A DNA stretch of 64,000 bases from contig JAKBYX010000001.1 of NCBI GenBank assembly GCA_021840255.1, forward strand, positions 248,001-312,000, in the 5' to 3' direction. A model generated the notes under the pieces. The model was given only the letters and a program-made list of their open reading frames with translations. It made no database searches and had not been told where the DNA came from. How positions within the stretch are numbered: the stretch's first letter is position 1; every line of letters starts with the position of its first letter. Shown here piece by piece: positions 42,786-51,013 of this stretch. This DNA comes from Nitrospirota bacterium (lineage in GTDB: Bacteria > Nitrospirota > Thermodesulfovibrionia > Thermodesulfovibrionales > JdFR-88). Made by a program: the position numbers and the translations under genes.

Positions 42786-45450
42786 AAAAACAGATAACCT
42801 TGCCCTGCGGTTTCTGGCAGCCTCGGAAAAGTTCAAACAAAATCCCTTTCTGAAATACGAGATCGAAGAAAAACCGTCTTCACCAGAAGAGAAAACCTTA
42901 TCGTACGGCGAATTCATGGTGCGCGCAAACCTGTTAGCGCGGCACCTGCTTCACCTGGGCGTACGGCCCGGTATGAAGACCGCCCTTTTGGTGCCCGCAG
43001 GCCCGGAGTGGTGCATCGCCTTCACCGGGGTAGTGCTTGCTGGCGCGATAGCTGTGCCGGTAAATGAGGCCGCTCCCGATGAAGACCTGAAGGCGGTCCT
43101 TGCGGACTGCAGCCCCGAGGCCCTTGTGGCAAACAGGGAGACAAAAAACCGCTTTTCCCCTCTTTCCGGCGGGCTCGATCATTTCCCAATGATGATAGAC
43201 CTGGAAGAATTTTCTGCCTCCATGATGGCAGAAAGCAAAACCAGATCAACAAAAGAAGGCGCGGCCTTAACAAGTCCACCCGCGCAGTCCTCCGCTCAAA
43301 TGGATGAGCCCGCCATGATAATTTACACTTCCGGGACCACCGGCCTTCAAAAAGGTGTGACGCTCACCCACGGGAACCTTATCTCCGATGCCCTTGGCGT
43401 AATCGAAACAGGAATAGTGGGCGAGGGGGAAAACCTGTTGTTGGGCCTTCCCTTTTACCACTCCTATCCCATTATGTGCTTTATAGCCTCTTTTTTGTCC
43501 GGGGCCTCGCTTACCCTGCTTGCCTCCATAAAAGGGAAAGAACTTGCGCGGGTAGCCAAGGCGCGCGGGGTTACAATCATGATAGCCGTGCCCCAGATGC
43601 TTGAGCTTTTGGACGCCTCCATAAAAAAGAGACTACCAAAACCGCTTGCTTCGCTTCTGCCCCTTTTCGGAGCCTTGAGGGGGAAAACCGGAATGAATCC
43701 CGGCAAGGTGGTATTCAGAAAGGTCCACGCAGTCTTTGGCGGCTGCCTGAGGCTGATAGCCTCCGGGGGAGCGCGGCTGGCTCCAGAGGTGATGCGGGAC
43801 CTGGAAGCCGTTGGTTTTACCATTGTGGAGGGCTATGGGCTCACGGAGACATCCCCGATAGTGACCTTCAACCCGGTTAAAAAAAGAAAGCCCGGCTCGG
43901 CGGGAAAACCCATCAGGGGGGTACGGGTCAGGATAGAAAACGGGGAGGTGCTCCTGAGCGGCCCCATGCTTATGTCCGGATATTGGCTGAAACCGGAGGA
44001 AACGGCAAGGGCGATAGAGGACGGCTGGCTTCACACGGGCGACACGGGCTGGCTGGACGATGAGGGCTACCTTTTTATCACCGGCAGGGAAAAAGAGATA
44101 CTGGTCCTGTCTTCCGGAAAGAACGTGGCCCCTGACGAGGTGGAAAAGCGCTACAGGGAGAGTCCGCTCATTAAAGATATGGCCGTTTACGAGGAAAACG
44201 GGGCACTGAAGGGCGTCATCGTGCCGGATCTCGATTACGCAAGGGGAAAAGGGCTTGCAAACCTCAGGGAAGAGACCGGGTGGGAGCTCATGCGTCTGGG
44301 ACAGGGGCTGCCGCCGTTCATGCGGCTTACCGGATTTTCACTCATAAAGGGCCCCCTGCCAAAAACGCCGCTGGGGAAGATAAAAAGATTCCGGCTGGGC
44401 GAGCTGCTAAAGACCGCCGTCCCGGAGGCAAAGGAGACAGGCTCCGAATTCCTAGGGGGCCCTGGGGAGAAGATCGCCCGCGTCCTCAATTCGGTTGCGG
44501 GGCGGAAAACCGGGACCGCAATAAGGGCGGAGGACAACCTGGAACTGGACCTTGGCCTGGATTCCCTTAAAAGGATAGAGCTTCTGTCCGCCCTTGAAGA
44601 GGAGTTTTTGCCCTCATTAGGCCAAGAGAAAAGGACACTGCGTGATGACTTTCTTCTGGACGTGCAGACGGCGGGGGAGCTTCTTAAAAAGATGGTGGTT
44701 TTTCTGTCCTCCGGAGAAGAAAAGCCCGTCCCGGAAGGGGAAAATTTTTTTTTGCCTCTACCTTTTGCGCGGGAGGGAAGGGAAAAGGAAATAGGCAAAA
44801 TCTCTTTCAGCATGTCTGAAAAGGCGGCAACTTTTCTGCTTTATTATCTGCTTAAACTGCTGGCAAAGGCCCTTTTCAGGCTGAAGAGCAAGGGGTTGCA
44901 AAACCTTCCGGACGGCCCTTTCATCCTTGCGCCCAACCATTCAAGCTTCCTTGACGCGTTCGTTATTGCGGCCTCGCTGCCCAAGCGGAACGTCCGGTCG
45001 CTTTTTTTTGTCGGATGGGAGACGTATTTCAGAGGGCTAATGGCCCACACTCTTAAGGTGGTGCATGTGATCCCCATAGACAGGGAGCATCTGCTTGGGG
45101 GCGCGCTCAGGGTTTCGGCCGGGACATTGAGGCAGGGTTACGCGCTTTGCGTTTTTCCGGAGGGCGGAAGGTCTTTTGACGGCCGGCTGATGGAGTTAAA
45201 ACCGGGCATCGCGGCGATGGCGGTAAACGAGGGCGTGCCTATTGTGCCGGCCTGGATAGAGGGAGCCCACAAGGCGCTTCCCCGCGGCGGCAGTTTACTG
45301 AAGCCGGTCATGATAGAGGTACGGTATGGGAGGCCGCTCTTTCCAGAGGCATCAGGGCCAGGAGATTTAGGGAACCGGAATGGCAAAAAACAAAAACTGC
45401 TTTCCGCCCTCAGGGACAGCCTTAATGCTCTTTCCCGCGGGGCAGAATGA
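42772..45450 (+). CDS. Three-domain acyl-ACP synthetase-ACP-acyltransferase (Aas-like)
   Basis: The 892-residue protein runs: AMP-binding acyl-activating domain (IIYTSGTTGLQKGVTLTH, GYGLTETSPIV, LHTGDTGWLDDEGY, residues about 1-560); acyl carrier domain with LGLDSLKRIELLSAL (Ser for phosphopantetheine, about 590-650); PlsC acyltransferase (NHSSFLDAF with HX4D, VFPEGGRS, about 700-892). E. coli Aas has the acyltransferase first and no carrier. The chimera could activate a fatty acid, hold it on its own ACP and transfer it to a lysolipid. ATG 42772 overlaps the IMPase stop. Confidence 0.85.
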   Translation: MTENKKTDNLALRFLAASEKFKQNPFLKYEIEEKPSSPEEKTLSYGEFMVRANLLARHLLHLGVRPGMKTALLVPAGPEWCIAFTGVVLAGAIAVPVNEAAPDEDLKAVLADCSPEALVANRETKNRFSPLSGGLDHFPMMIDLEEFSASMMAESKTRSTKEGAALTSPPAQSSAQMDEPAMIIYTSGTTGLQKGVTLTHGNLISDALGVIETGIVGEGENLLLGLPFYHSYPIMCFIASFLSGASLTLLASIKGKELARVAKARGVTIMIAVPQMLELLDASIKKRLPKPLASLLPLFGALRGKTGMNPGKVVFRKVHAVFGGCLRLIASGGARLAPEVMRDLEAVGFTIVEGYGLTETSPIVTFNPVKKRKPGSAGKPIRGVRVRIENGEVLLSGPMLMSGYWLKPEETARAIEDGWLHTGDTGWLDDEGYLFITGREKEILVLSSGKNVAPDEVEKRYRESPLIKDMAVYEENGALKGVIVPDLDYARGKGLANLREETGWELMRLGQGLPPFMRLTGFSLIKGPLPKTPLGKIKRFRLGELLKTAVPEAKETGSEFLGGPGEKIARVLNSVAGRKTGTAIRAEDNLELDLGLDSLKRIELLSALEEEFLPSLGQEKRTLRDDFLLDVQTAGELLKKMVVFLSSGEEKPVPEGENFFLPLPFAREGREKEIGKISFSMSEKAATFLLYYLLKLLAKALFRLKSKGLQNLPDGPFILAPNHSSFLDAFVIAASLPKRNVRSLFFVGWETYFRGLMAHTLKVVHVIPIDREHLLGGALRVSAGTLRQGYALCVFPEGGRSFDGRLMELKPGIAAMAVNEGVPIVPAWIEGAHKALPRGGSLLKPVMIEVRYGRPLFPEASGPGDLGNRNGKKQKLLSALRDSLNALSRGAE

Positions 45451-46795
45451 TCTTGAATACTGAGCCTGCTCCCGGTTCGCTTCGCACGCCCACGCTGCCT
45501 CCCATGACCTCTATAAGCTCCCTGGCTATTGCGAGCCCCAGGCCGAATCCCTTTGAACCCTTTCCCTTGTAAAACCTGTCAAAGATGCGGGCAAGCTCGC
45601 CGGGGGCTATTCCCTTGCCGGTATCTTCCACCTCGATGTAGAACATCGCGCCCTCAATGCCGTATTTCAGCAGCACCCCGCCCTGTGCGGTGTGGTTCCT
45701 GGCGTTCTTGATTATATTTTTAAGCACTTTTTCCAGCTTCTCAGGCTCGGTGAACACGGAAAATTCCTGTCCCGGCGCAAGCTCCAGTTTCAGGCCGCTG
45801 TCCATGAAAAGGGGCTCCATGCCCGTGATGATGCCTTCCAGGAATTCCCGCAGAAGCACCTTCTCCGGCGGGCTTTTCTTTAAGAAACCTGCCTCCGCCT
45901 TTGTAAGGTCCTCCATGCTGCCTATAAGGCGGGTCAGAGAGTCAAGCTCAACCTGAAGTGATTCGAGTCCGGCACGGTCCGCATCGATCACCCCGTCGAT
46001 CATTGCCTCTATCCGCGCCCGCATAACGGCAAGCGGGGTGCGCAGTTCATGGGCCACATTGGAGGTAAGCCGTTTTCTTAAAGAGTCCTCCCTCTGGAGG
46101 GCCTCCGCCATGGCGTTGAAGGATGCCTTGAGCCTGCCTATCTCATCCGCGCCCGCCCCTTTTAGGCGCACGGAGAGGTCGCCTCCGGCAAGGGTCTGGG
46201 CGGCCCGCTTGAGCTCTCTGACAGGCCTGGACAAAAACTGGCTGAAGACAATAGCCAGAAAAAGGGCGCCGCAGCCCGCTATCGCAAAAGATGTGATGAG
46301 GAATTGCCGCCCCCTTTCTTTGAAGATATGCTCTTTCTGTCTAATCGGCGAATCAGGCGGGGGCAAGAGGTCCCTGATGGCAAGCGTGCCTATCTGGCTG
46401 CCCCTGTGGAACAGGGGATAGTTCTCATAGGGCGGGCCGCCCGTGCTTTCGGGCTCGACTATCTGCATCCGCAAGCGCATTGCCTCCCCAAGGCGGTTTA
46501 CCGCCTGCACGGAGCTCATGACAGTCTTGCCTGAAAGGTCTTCCACCTTGCAGTCAAACCGCAACATGGCGGCCCAGCGCAGGGAGTCGTCCAGGGACTT
46601 CATGTCCCAGCGTCCGCCCCTTGAACCAGCGGTATAGCTGCCTTCAACGGAGGCAAGGACCCAATAAATATGGTCCTCCCTTGTGCCCTTCTCGTAGGCA
46701 GCAAAGTCCTTCAGTATCCTGCGGCCAAAAAGGAAGTTTGAAAGAAGGGCCAGCGCGATGACCAGAAGGAAGGCTACAAAAAGCTTACTCCTCAT
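45422..46795 (-). CDS. Sensor histidine kinase with HAMP domain
   Basis: The 457-residue protein has two membrane segments around a periplasmic sensor (residues 30-165), a HAMP domain, HisKA with NVAHELRTPLAVMRAR (phospho-accepting His), and HATPase_c (KNIIKNARNHT, EDTGKGIAPGE, GFGLGLAIARELIEV). It belongs with BaeS/CusS-type kinases that watch the envelope. It starts 11 bases inside its response regulator gene, and its end overlaps the acyl-ACP synthetase by 29 bases on the opposite strand. Confidence 0.93.
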   Translation of the reverse strand: MRSKLFVAFLLVIALALLSNFLFGRRILKDFAAYEKGTREDHIYWVLASVEGSYTAGSRGGRWDMKSLDDSLRWAAMLRFDCKVEDLSGKTVMSSVQAVNRLGEAMRLRMQIVEPESTGGPPYENYPLFHRGSQIGTLAIRDLLPPPDSPIRQKEHIFKERGRQFLITSFAIAGCGALFLAIVFSQFLSRPVRELKRAAQTLAGGDLSVRLKGAGADEIGRLKASFNAMAEALQREDSLRKRLTSNVAHELRTPLAVMRARIEAMIDGVIDADRAGLESLQVELDSLTRLIGSMEDLTKAEAGFLKKSPPEKVLLREFLEGIITGMEPLFMDSGLKLELAPGQEFSVFTEPEKLEKVLKNIIKNARNHTAQGGVLLKYGIEGAMFYIEVEDTGKGIAPGELARIFDRFYKGKGSKGFGLGLAIARELIEVMGGSVGVRSEPGAGSVFKIILPRGKEH

Positions 46796-47486
46796 CCCTT
46801 GCGCCTATGAACTTGTAGCCTATCCCGTATATGGTCTTGATGAAAGTGGGGTTCTTGGGATCGTCCTCTATTTTTTGACGGAGGTTCTTCACGTGGGCGT
46901 CGATCGTCCGCTCATAACCTTCGAAATCATAGCCCTGCACCATATTGACAAGCTGCAGGCGCGAAAGCACCATCCCCGGTCTCTCGCAAAGGGAGACAAG
47001 GATGCCGAATTCCGAGGGGGTAAGGGTAAGCGGCTGGCCGTCGCGGGCCACCTCTCTCTTAAGCACGTCTATGGTCAGCGAACCCTTGTTGAAAGACATC
47101 CTGGTGTAAGGCCTTTTGTGCCTCCTCAGCTGCGCCTTTATCCGCGCAAGAAGCTCTCCGGGGCTGAAGGGTTTTTGAACGTAATCGTCCGCGCCTAGGC
47201 TCAGGCCCTTTATGATGTCGTCCTCACCCGTCCTGGCTGTAAGCATGATTATGGGCACATTCGAGTTCTGCCTTATCATGCCGCAGAGCTCCTCTCCCTG
47301 GATGCCCGGGAGCATGAGGTCCAGTACAACGAGGTCCGGGGGCTGCTTAAGGTGATGCATTGCCTCCTCCGCCGAGCCCGCTATCAGAGGCAGGAAACCC
47401 TCCCTTTCAAGGTAGAGCTTTACGACGTCTGATATCTTCTTTTCGTCTTCGACTACCAGTACCGTGGTCTTCTTTTCGGCCATCAT
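46785..47486 (-). CDS. OmpR/PhoB-family response regulator
   Basis: The 233-residue protein has a receiver (VVEDEKKI, LVVLDLMLPGIQGEEL with the phospho-acceptor Asp, MLTART, VQKPFSPGEL) and a winged-helix effector (LTLTPSEFGILVSLCERPG, GYERTIDAHVKNLRQKIE, IKTIYGIGYKF). It acts with the following histidine kinase. Its start overlaps the YacP-like gene by four bases, so it is translated from the same operon. Confidence 0.95.
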   Translation of the reverse strand: MMAEKKTTVLVVEDEKKISDVVKLYLEREGFLPLIAGSAEEAMHHLKQPPDLVVLDLMLPGIQGEELCGMIRQNSNVPIIMLTARTGEDDIIKGLSLGADDYVQKPFSPGELLARIKAQLRRHKRPYTRMSFNKGSLTIDVLKREVARDGQPLTLTPSEFGILVSLCERPGMVLSRLQLVNMVQGYDFEGYERTIDAHVKNLRQKIEDDPKNPTFIKTIYGIGYKFIGARDEE

Positions 47487-47974
47487 AGTCCCTTCAGTGC
47501 CCTCTCAAGGGCTTTTTGCCGTTTTGAGGGCTGCCTTGGGTTTCCCGTGCGCCGGGTGGAGAAAGAATCATCATCTTCTTCCGGTTCCCCCTCCGCCCCG
47601 CTGCCGTCCGAAAAAAGAAAAAGTTTCTTCGTGAAAAGCGCGGAGGAAACGGCCACCGAGCCGTGGGCCCATGCCGCGTTCTGCAGCTCCCGGTCGGAGC
47701 TTACAAGAATGATGCCGCTTTCTTTTTCGAGCATCCTTTTGATCACGGCGTCCGCTTTTTCTCCTATCCTGGAGTAGATGACGTTCAGGCCGCCAAGGAC
47801 CGAACGGCTTTCCAGGTGAGAGCTGCCGCCCCATCCGTCAAATACAACCGTGATCTCATGCCCCTTCCTCTCCCGGTAGAACCGCAGCTGCTCCAACAAC
47901 TCTCCCCTTTCTTTCTCCAGGTCAGGGTGCTGGATGCCTGTCAGGTTATATCCGTCTATGAGGAGTTTCTTTAT
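47483..47974 (-). CDS. YacP-like NYN-domain protein lacking a normal start
   Basis: The reading frame encodes the NYN/PIN-like fold: KLLIDGYNLTG, EITVVFDGWGG, VIYSRIGEKADAVIKRML, GIILVSSDRELQ. YacP (Rae1-type) nucleases cut mRNA or rRNA on ribosomes. No ATG/GTG/TTG lies before LLIDGYN in frame; only ATA or ATC codons occur (47974 used here). An ATG at 48012 (MDQQKGK) is in another phase, separated by an A-rich tract, so a frameshift or a non-AUG start is needed. The C-terminal tail is Arg/Gln-rich. Confidence 0.75.
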   Translation of the reverse strand: MKKLLIDGYNLTGIQHPDLEKERGELLEQLRFYRERKGHEITVVFDGWGGSSHLESRSVLGGLNVIYSRIGEKADAVIKRMLEKESGIILVSSDRELQNAAWAHGSVAVSSALFTKKLFLFSDGSGAEGEPEEDDDSFSTRRTGNPRQPSKRQKALERALKGL

Positions 47975-48039
47975 TTTGATTTTTATTTTATTTTTCCCTT
48001 TTGCTGGTCCATTTTACTGAAAGAACAAAAAAGGAAAAT

Positions 48040-48624
48040 TCATCCGTCGATGTCCACTTCCAGGGACATATCCATCAGCATCTGCGCCGTGGTCTTCCTG
48101 AACCGCTCCCTGTAGCCCAGATGCTCCCGCACGTCTTTTTCTATCCGCGCAAGCCCCTCATAAAAAGGGGTCCTGTCCATGCCGTGATGGGGTGTGGCCT
48201 TTTCCGCGCCGTTCAGCCTGTGGCACCCGCTCCCGGCTTTCCTGGCGCCGTCGGGCATTATGAAATAATGGGGCAGGCCGTGAAGCCTGCATATCATGGG
48301 CCTCCATTTGTAGAGTGCGCAAAGACCGTTAAAGTTCACGGGGCACATGAGCTTGAATATCTCCCCGGCCTCCAGCTCGTGGGCGTAGCTTTCGACCACC
48401 ACCCTGGCCCGCCTTAAAATGGTCTCCTGGATCTCCGGTTCCGCGGCCTTGAGACCTTCGAGCAAAAAAAGATACTCGGCAAGCGTGTGATGGTGGAACC
48501 TCTGGGAGCAGCAGTTTTCAGCGCACCCCTCGCAGGCAAGACCATAAAGCTGCGAGAGTTTTTCATACTCGGTGTCCATACGGGCGTACAGGTCTTCCAG
48601 TTTTTCAAGAGACGCTTTGATCAT
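48040..48624 (-). CDS. YkgJ-family cysteine-cluster protein
   Basis: The 194-residue protein has cysteines in the YkgJ pattern: LACEGCAENCC near the N terminus, then LMCPVNFNGLCALYKWRPMICRLHG. The family binds zinc or an iron-sulfur cluster and is of unknown function. It lies 65 bases downstream of the putative selenoprotein in the leftward operon. Both proteins are rich in cysteine pairs, so a joint redox or metal role is possible. Confidence 0.85.
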   Translation of the reverse strand: MIKASLEKLEDLYARMDTEYEKLSQLYGLACEGCAENCCSQRFHHHTLAEYLFLLEGLKAAEPEIQETILRRARVVVESYAHELEAGEIFKLMCPVNFNGLCALYKWRPMICRLHGLPHYFIMPDGARKAGSGCHRLNGAEKATPHHGMDRTPFYEGLARIEKDVREHLGYRERFRKTTAQMLMDMSLEVDIDG

Positions 48625-48689
48625 TTTCTTTTTTTATTCACTCCTTTATCATGCCCTGTTGCCGCCTCATTATGCCCTGTTATATTTGA

Positions 48690-48872
48690 TCATGCTCTGT
48701 TGCAGGGGCGGCGGGAGATCTCTTCCCAGAGCCTCTCATCGATCTCATCCAGATAATCTTTTATCTCAAAACTCCTGCCGCACGACGTGCAGCGTATCCT
48801 TACGCTCCTTCAGCCGAAAACGGCCTTGACCTGAGCGCCGCAGGTCTTGCATCCCATCCTTTTTTCTTTCAT
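48690..48872 (-). CDS. Putative dual-CxxC small selenoprotein with an in-frame UGA
   Basis: A frame from ATG 48872 to TGA 48690 encodes 60 residues if TGA at 48810-48812 is read as selenocysteine. Before it lies CKTC (residues 8-11), after it CTSC (28-31), a conserved-looking DYLDEIDERLWEEISRRP and a last cysteine (57). The two halves form one zinc-ribbon-like unit in the same frame, which argues against a chance stop. A SECIS-like hairpin follows (48777-48793). A family called dual CXXC motif small (seleno)protein is recalled from NCBI annotation, which should be checked. It lies between lptD and the YkgJ-like gene. The ribosome-binding site is weak (GTGGAG directly before ATG). Confidence 0.7.
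48777..48793 (-). promoter_or_regulatory. Bacterial SECIS-like hairpin after the UGA codon
   Basis: In the mRNA, GCUGCAC-GUC-GUGCGGC makes a 7-bp stem with a GU-led loop starting 24 bases after the UGA. That fits the known bacterial SECIS geometry (loop about 16-37 bases downstream, G in the first two loop positions). A competing hairpin AGCGTA-agga-TACGCT (nearer to the UGA) overlaps it, so folding should be computed. Confidence 0.5.
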
Positions 48873-48949
48873 CTCCACAAAATCATTTTAACTTAAAACC
48901 GGCGCTCGATGGAAAAGCACCCACTGTTTTTAAAAAAAATATAAAAACT

Positions 48950-50989
48950 TTAAACGCCGCTGCCAAGCCCTCTCAGCCTCACCCTGGCGTAAAAAGCGGT
49001 ATTGCCGGGCTTCTTGTCAAAGATGAAGTCCATCCCCCAGCACTGGCTTTGGTACCGGAGCTCGGAACTGAATTGCTGCAGACCAGCCGTCGTGTCGTAC
49101 CATATGGCGTTTACGACCGTGAAATAAGATGAGAGGACCACACTGGAGCTTATGTTATGCACCCAGGAGTCCTGCACCGGCGTATATGTCTCTATCACGT
49201 TAAACGAAACCCCCTTTAACAGGGAAAAGGTGGAGTTCAACTGGACAGCCTGGAGCTTCCGGGCGTAAGGGTCATAGGTGAGGCTGCCGCTGATCGCGGC
49301 CGGCCTGGAGGAAGATATGTTAAGCGTGATGGGCTGGGCGCGGCCAACCCTGGTGTCGAACTGCTCCGTTACCAGGACATCCAAGAACTCGCCGCCCTTG
49401 TCCCTGAACCGGTTCATCAGCGAAGCCTGCAGATAACGGGCCTTGTCCTCCAGTTCCGTGGAATCGAAGACTATAGGCGGGGCCTGTCCGGAAAGGTCCC
49501 TGTCAACGAATTCGAGCGAGGGTTCCACGTAATGGGTGACCCCGTTTCGAAAGGTCTTTTCAAACCTCGTCCGCAGTGACGCATCATAGTTGAAGACCAC
49601 CCTGTCTATCTCCTGGCCTGGCGACATGAGATCGTAATGCCTTATCCCAACCCCCGCGGACTGGAAAAAGCTGACCCCGTCGCCAACCGTATAAGACAGC
49701 CTCGGGGCGGCATAGAACCTCACCGCGGTTTGTCCGTCCTCGCGCCAGAAATTTGTAAGCGCGGACTGCATGTCAAACGCGGCGGTGTGCCCCAGGAATT
49801 GAGGGCTTACCCTCCTTGGATAGAGATAAACGCCTGCCTCCGGCAGTTCCTGGATGACGCCGGACTGGTCCACTCCGTCCATTTCGTCCTGGAACCAGCG
49901 CACCCTCACAAAGGCCTTTCCATAACCGGAGAGCTCCAGCCGCCCCTCTCCCTTGGATTCCAGGAAACGCTGTTCTGACTTCTGGAAGTTAAGGTCGAAG
50001 AGCTTATGGTAGTCCCTGTGGTTGGCCCAATTGAGCTCCACGGAAGCGTAAGGCCCTGTATTCCACCCGTACAGGGTCAGATAATTGACCTGGTCTTTCC
50101 AGTCGCGCAGATACGTGAGCTTCTCAAACCCGGAGATCCCCGACGGATCGATCGCGGAGGGAAACAGGTAACGGCCCTCCAGCGAGCCGCCAACGGCCCT
50201 TTTTGAATAGTAATCCAGGCTCACGGTAGCGTCCTTGTTGCCGGAAATGGCCCAGTAATAAGGGATATCGATGTTTGCGCCGCCAAATGTGCTCCAGCCC
50301 AGATTGGGGGAAAGAAAACCGCTGGCCCGCTTTTGCGACAAGGAGGCCGCGAACCGCGGCGTATAGAATACCGGGATGGGGCCCGCCTTGATCCGGGCGT
50401 CCTTCATCCAGAGTTTGTCCCCGATCACCGCCTTGGCCGTAGCCGCCTCCAGCGCCCAGGCGGGGTGATTGCCTTCGCATGCGGTAAACACAGCTTTTTT
50501 AACCAGGTATGTGTCCGGGGCAACCCTGTTTATCGTGCTTCCCTTTATATAGAAATTCCTTTTCCGTACAAATATGGAGGCATCGTAAAGGACACCCGTC
50601 TTGCTTTTCATGTTGTAAATGGCCTCGCGGGCGTTTATGACTACCGCCGGGTCCACCATGTAGGCGTTCCCGATGAGATGCAGATCATCCGTCACCGCGT
50701 TATAGATCGCCCTGTCGCCTCCGGCTGTAAGGTCCCCCCGCACTATCACGACGGAGCCCTCAAAATAATAACTGTTGCCGGAGTGGGTCATGGTGTCTGA
50801 ACTTATGTTGATCTGCCCGGGCAGGCTTTTTGCGTTTTCTTTCCCTTTTTCTTTTTGGTCCTGTTTTTGAGCCCGCGCGGCAGAGGGCAAAAAAAGAAGA
50901 CAAAAAAACGCGAGGGCCAGGGTAAGGATTGAAACGGCAAGTCCTCCCCCGATCTTGCTTGCCCCTCTCGCCTGATCTGCCCTCCGCAT
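48950..50989 (-). CDS. lptD: LPS-assembly protein LptD
   Basis: The 679-residue protein has a signal peptide (ending around AARAQ), an N-terminal LptA-like beta-jellyroll (INISSDTMTHSGNSYYFEGSV, residues 60-200), and a C-terminal beta barrel with the alternating aromatic pattern and final WGMDFIFDKKPGNTAFYARVRLRGLG. LptD with LptE inserts LPS into the outer leaflet. It is slightly shorter than E. coli LptD (784). A Gln/Lys insert (QKQDQKEKGKENAK) follows the signal peptide. It sits in the trpBA-accD-folC-lptD block. Confidence 0.9.
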   Translation of the reverse strand: MRRADQARGASKIGGGLAVSILTLALAFFCLLFLPSAARAQKQDQKEKGKENAKSLPGQINISSDTMTHSGNSYYFEGSVVIVRGDLTAGGDRAIYNAVTDDLHLIGNAYMVDPAVVINAREAIYNMKSKTGVLYDASIFVRKRNFYIKGSTINRVAPDTYLVKKAVFTACEGNHPAWALEAATAKAVIGDKLWMKDARIKAGPIPVFYTPRFAASLSQKRASGFLSPNLGWSTFGGANIDIPYYWAISGNKDATVSLDYYSKRAVGGSLEGRYLFPSAIDPSGISGFEKLTYLRDWKDQVNYLTLYGWNTGPYASVELNWANHRDYHKLFDLNFQKSEQRFLESKGEGRLELSGYGKAFVRVRWFQDEMDGVDQSGVIQELPEAGVYLYPRRVSPQFLGHTAAFDMQSALTNFWREDGQTAVRFYAAPRLSYTVGDGVSFFQSAGVGIRHYDLMSPGQEIDRVVFNYDASLRTRFEKTFRNGVTHYVEPSLEFVDRDLSGQAPPIVFDSTELEDKARYLQASLMNRFRDKGGEFLDVLVTEQFDTRVGRAQPITLNISSSRPAAISGSLTYDPYARKLQAVQLNSTFSLLKGVSFNVIETYTPVQDSWVHNISSSVVLSSYFTVVNAIWYDTTAGLQQFSSELRYQSQCWGMDFIFDKKPGNTAFYARVRLRGLGSGV

Positions 50990-51013
50990 ATTTTTGCTTT
51001 TTGACTCTCCCGC

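Noticed and set aside
48690-48800. Only a short downstream zinc-ribbon ORF, not a selenoprotein
   Set aside because: The upstream half has a matching CxxC in the same frame and there is no start codon between TGA and the CTSC pair, so an independent short gene is less likely.
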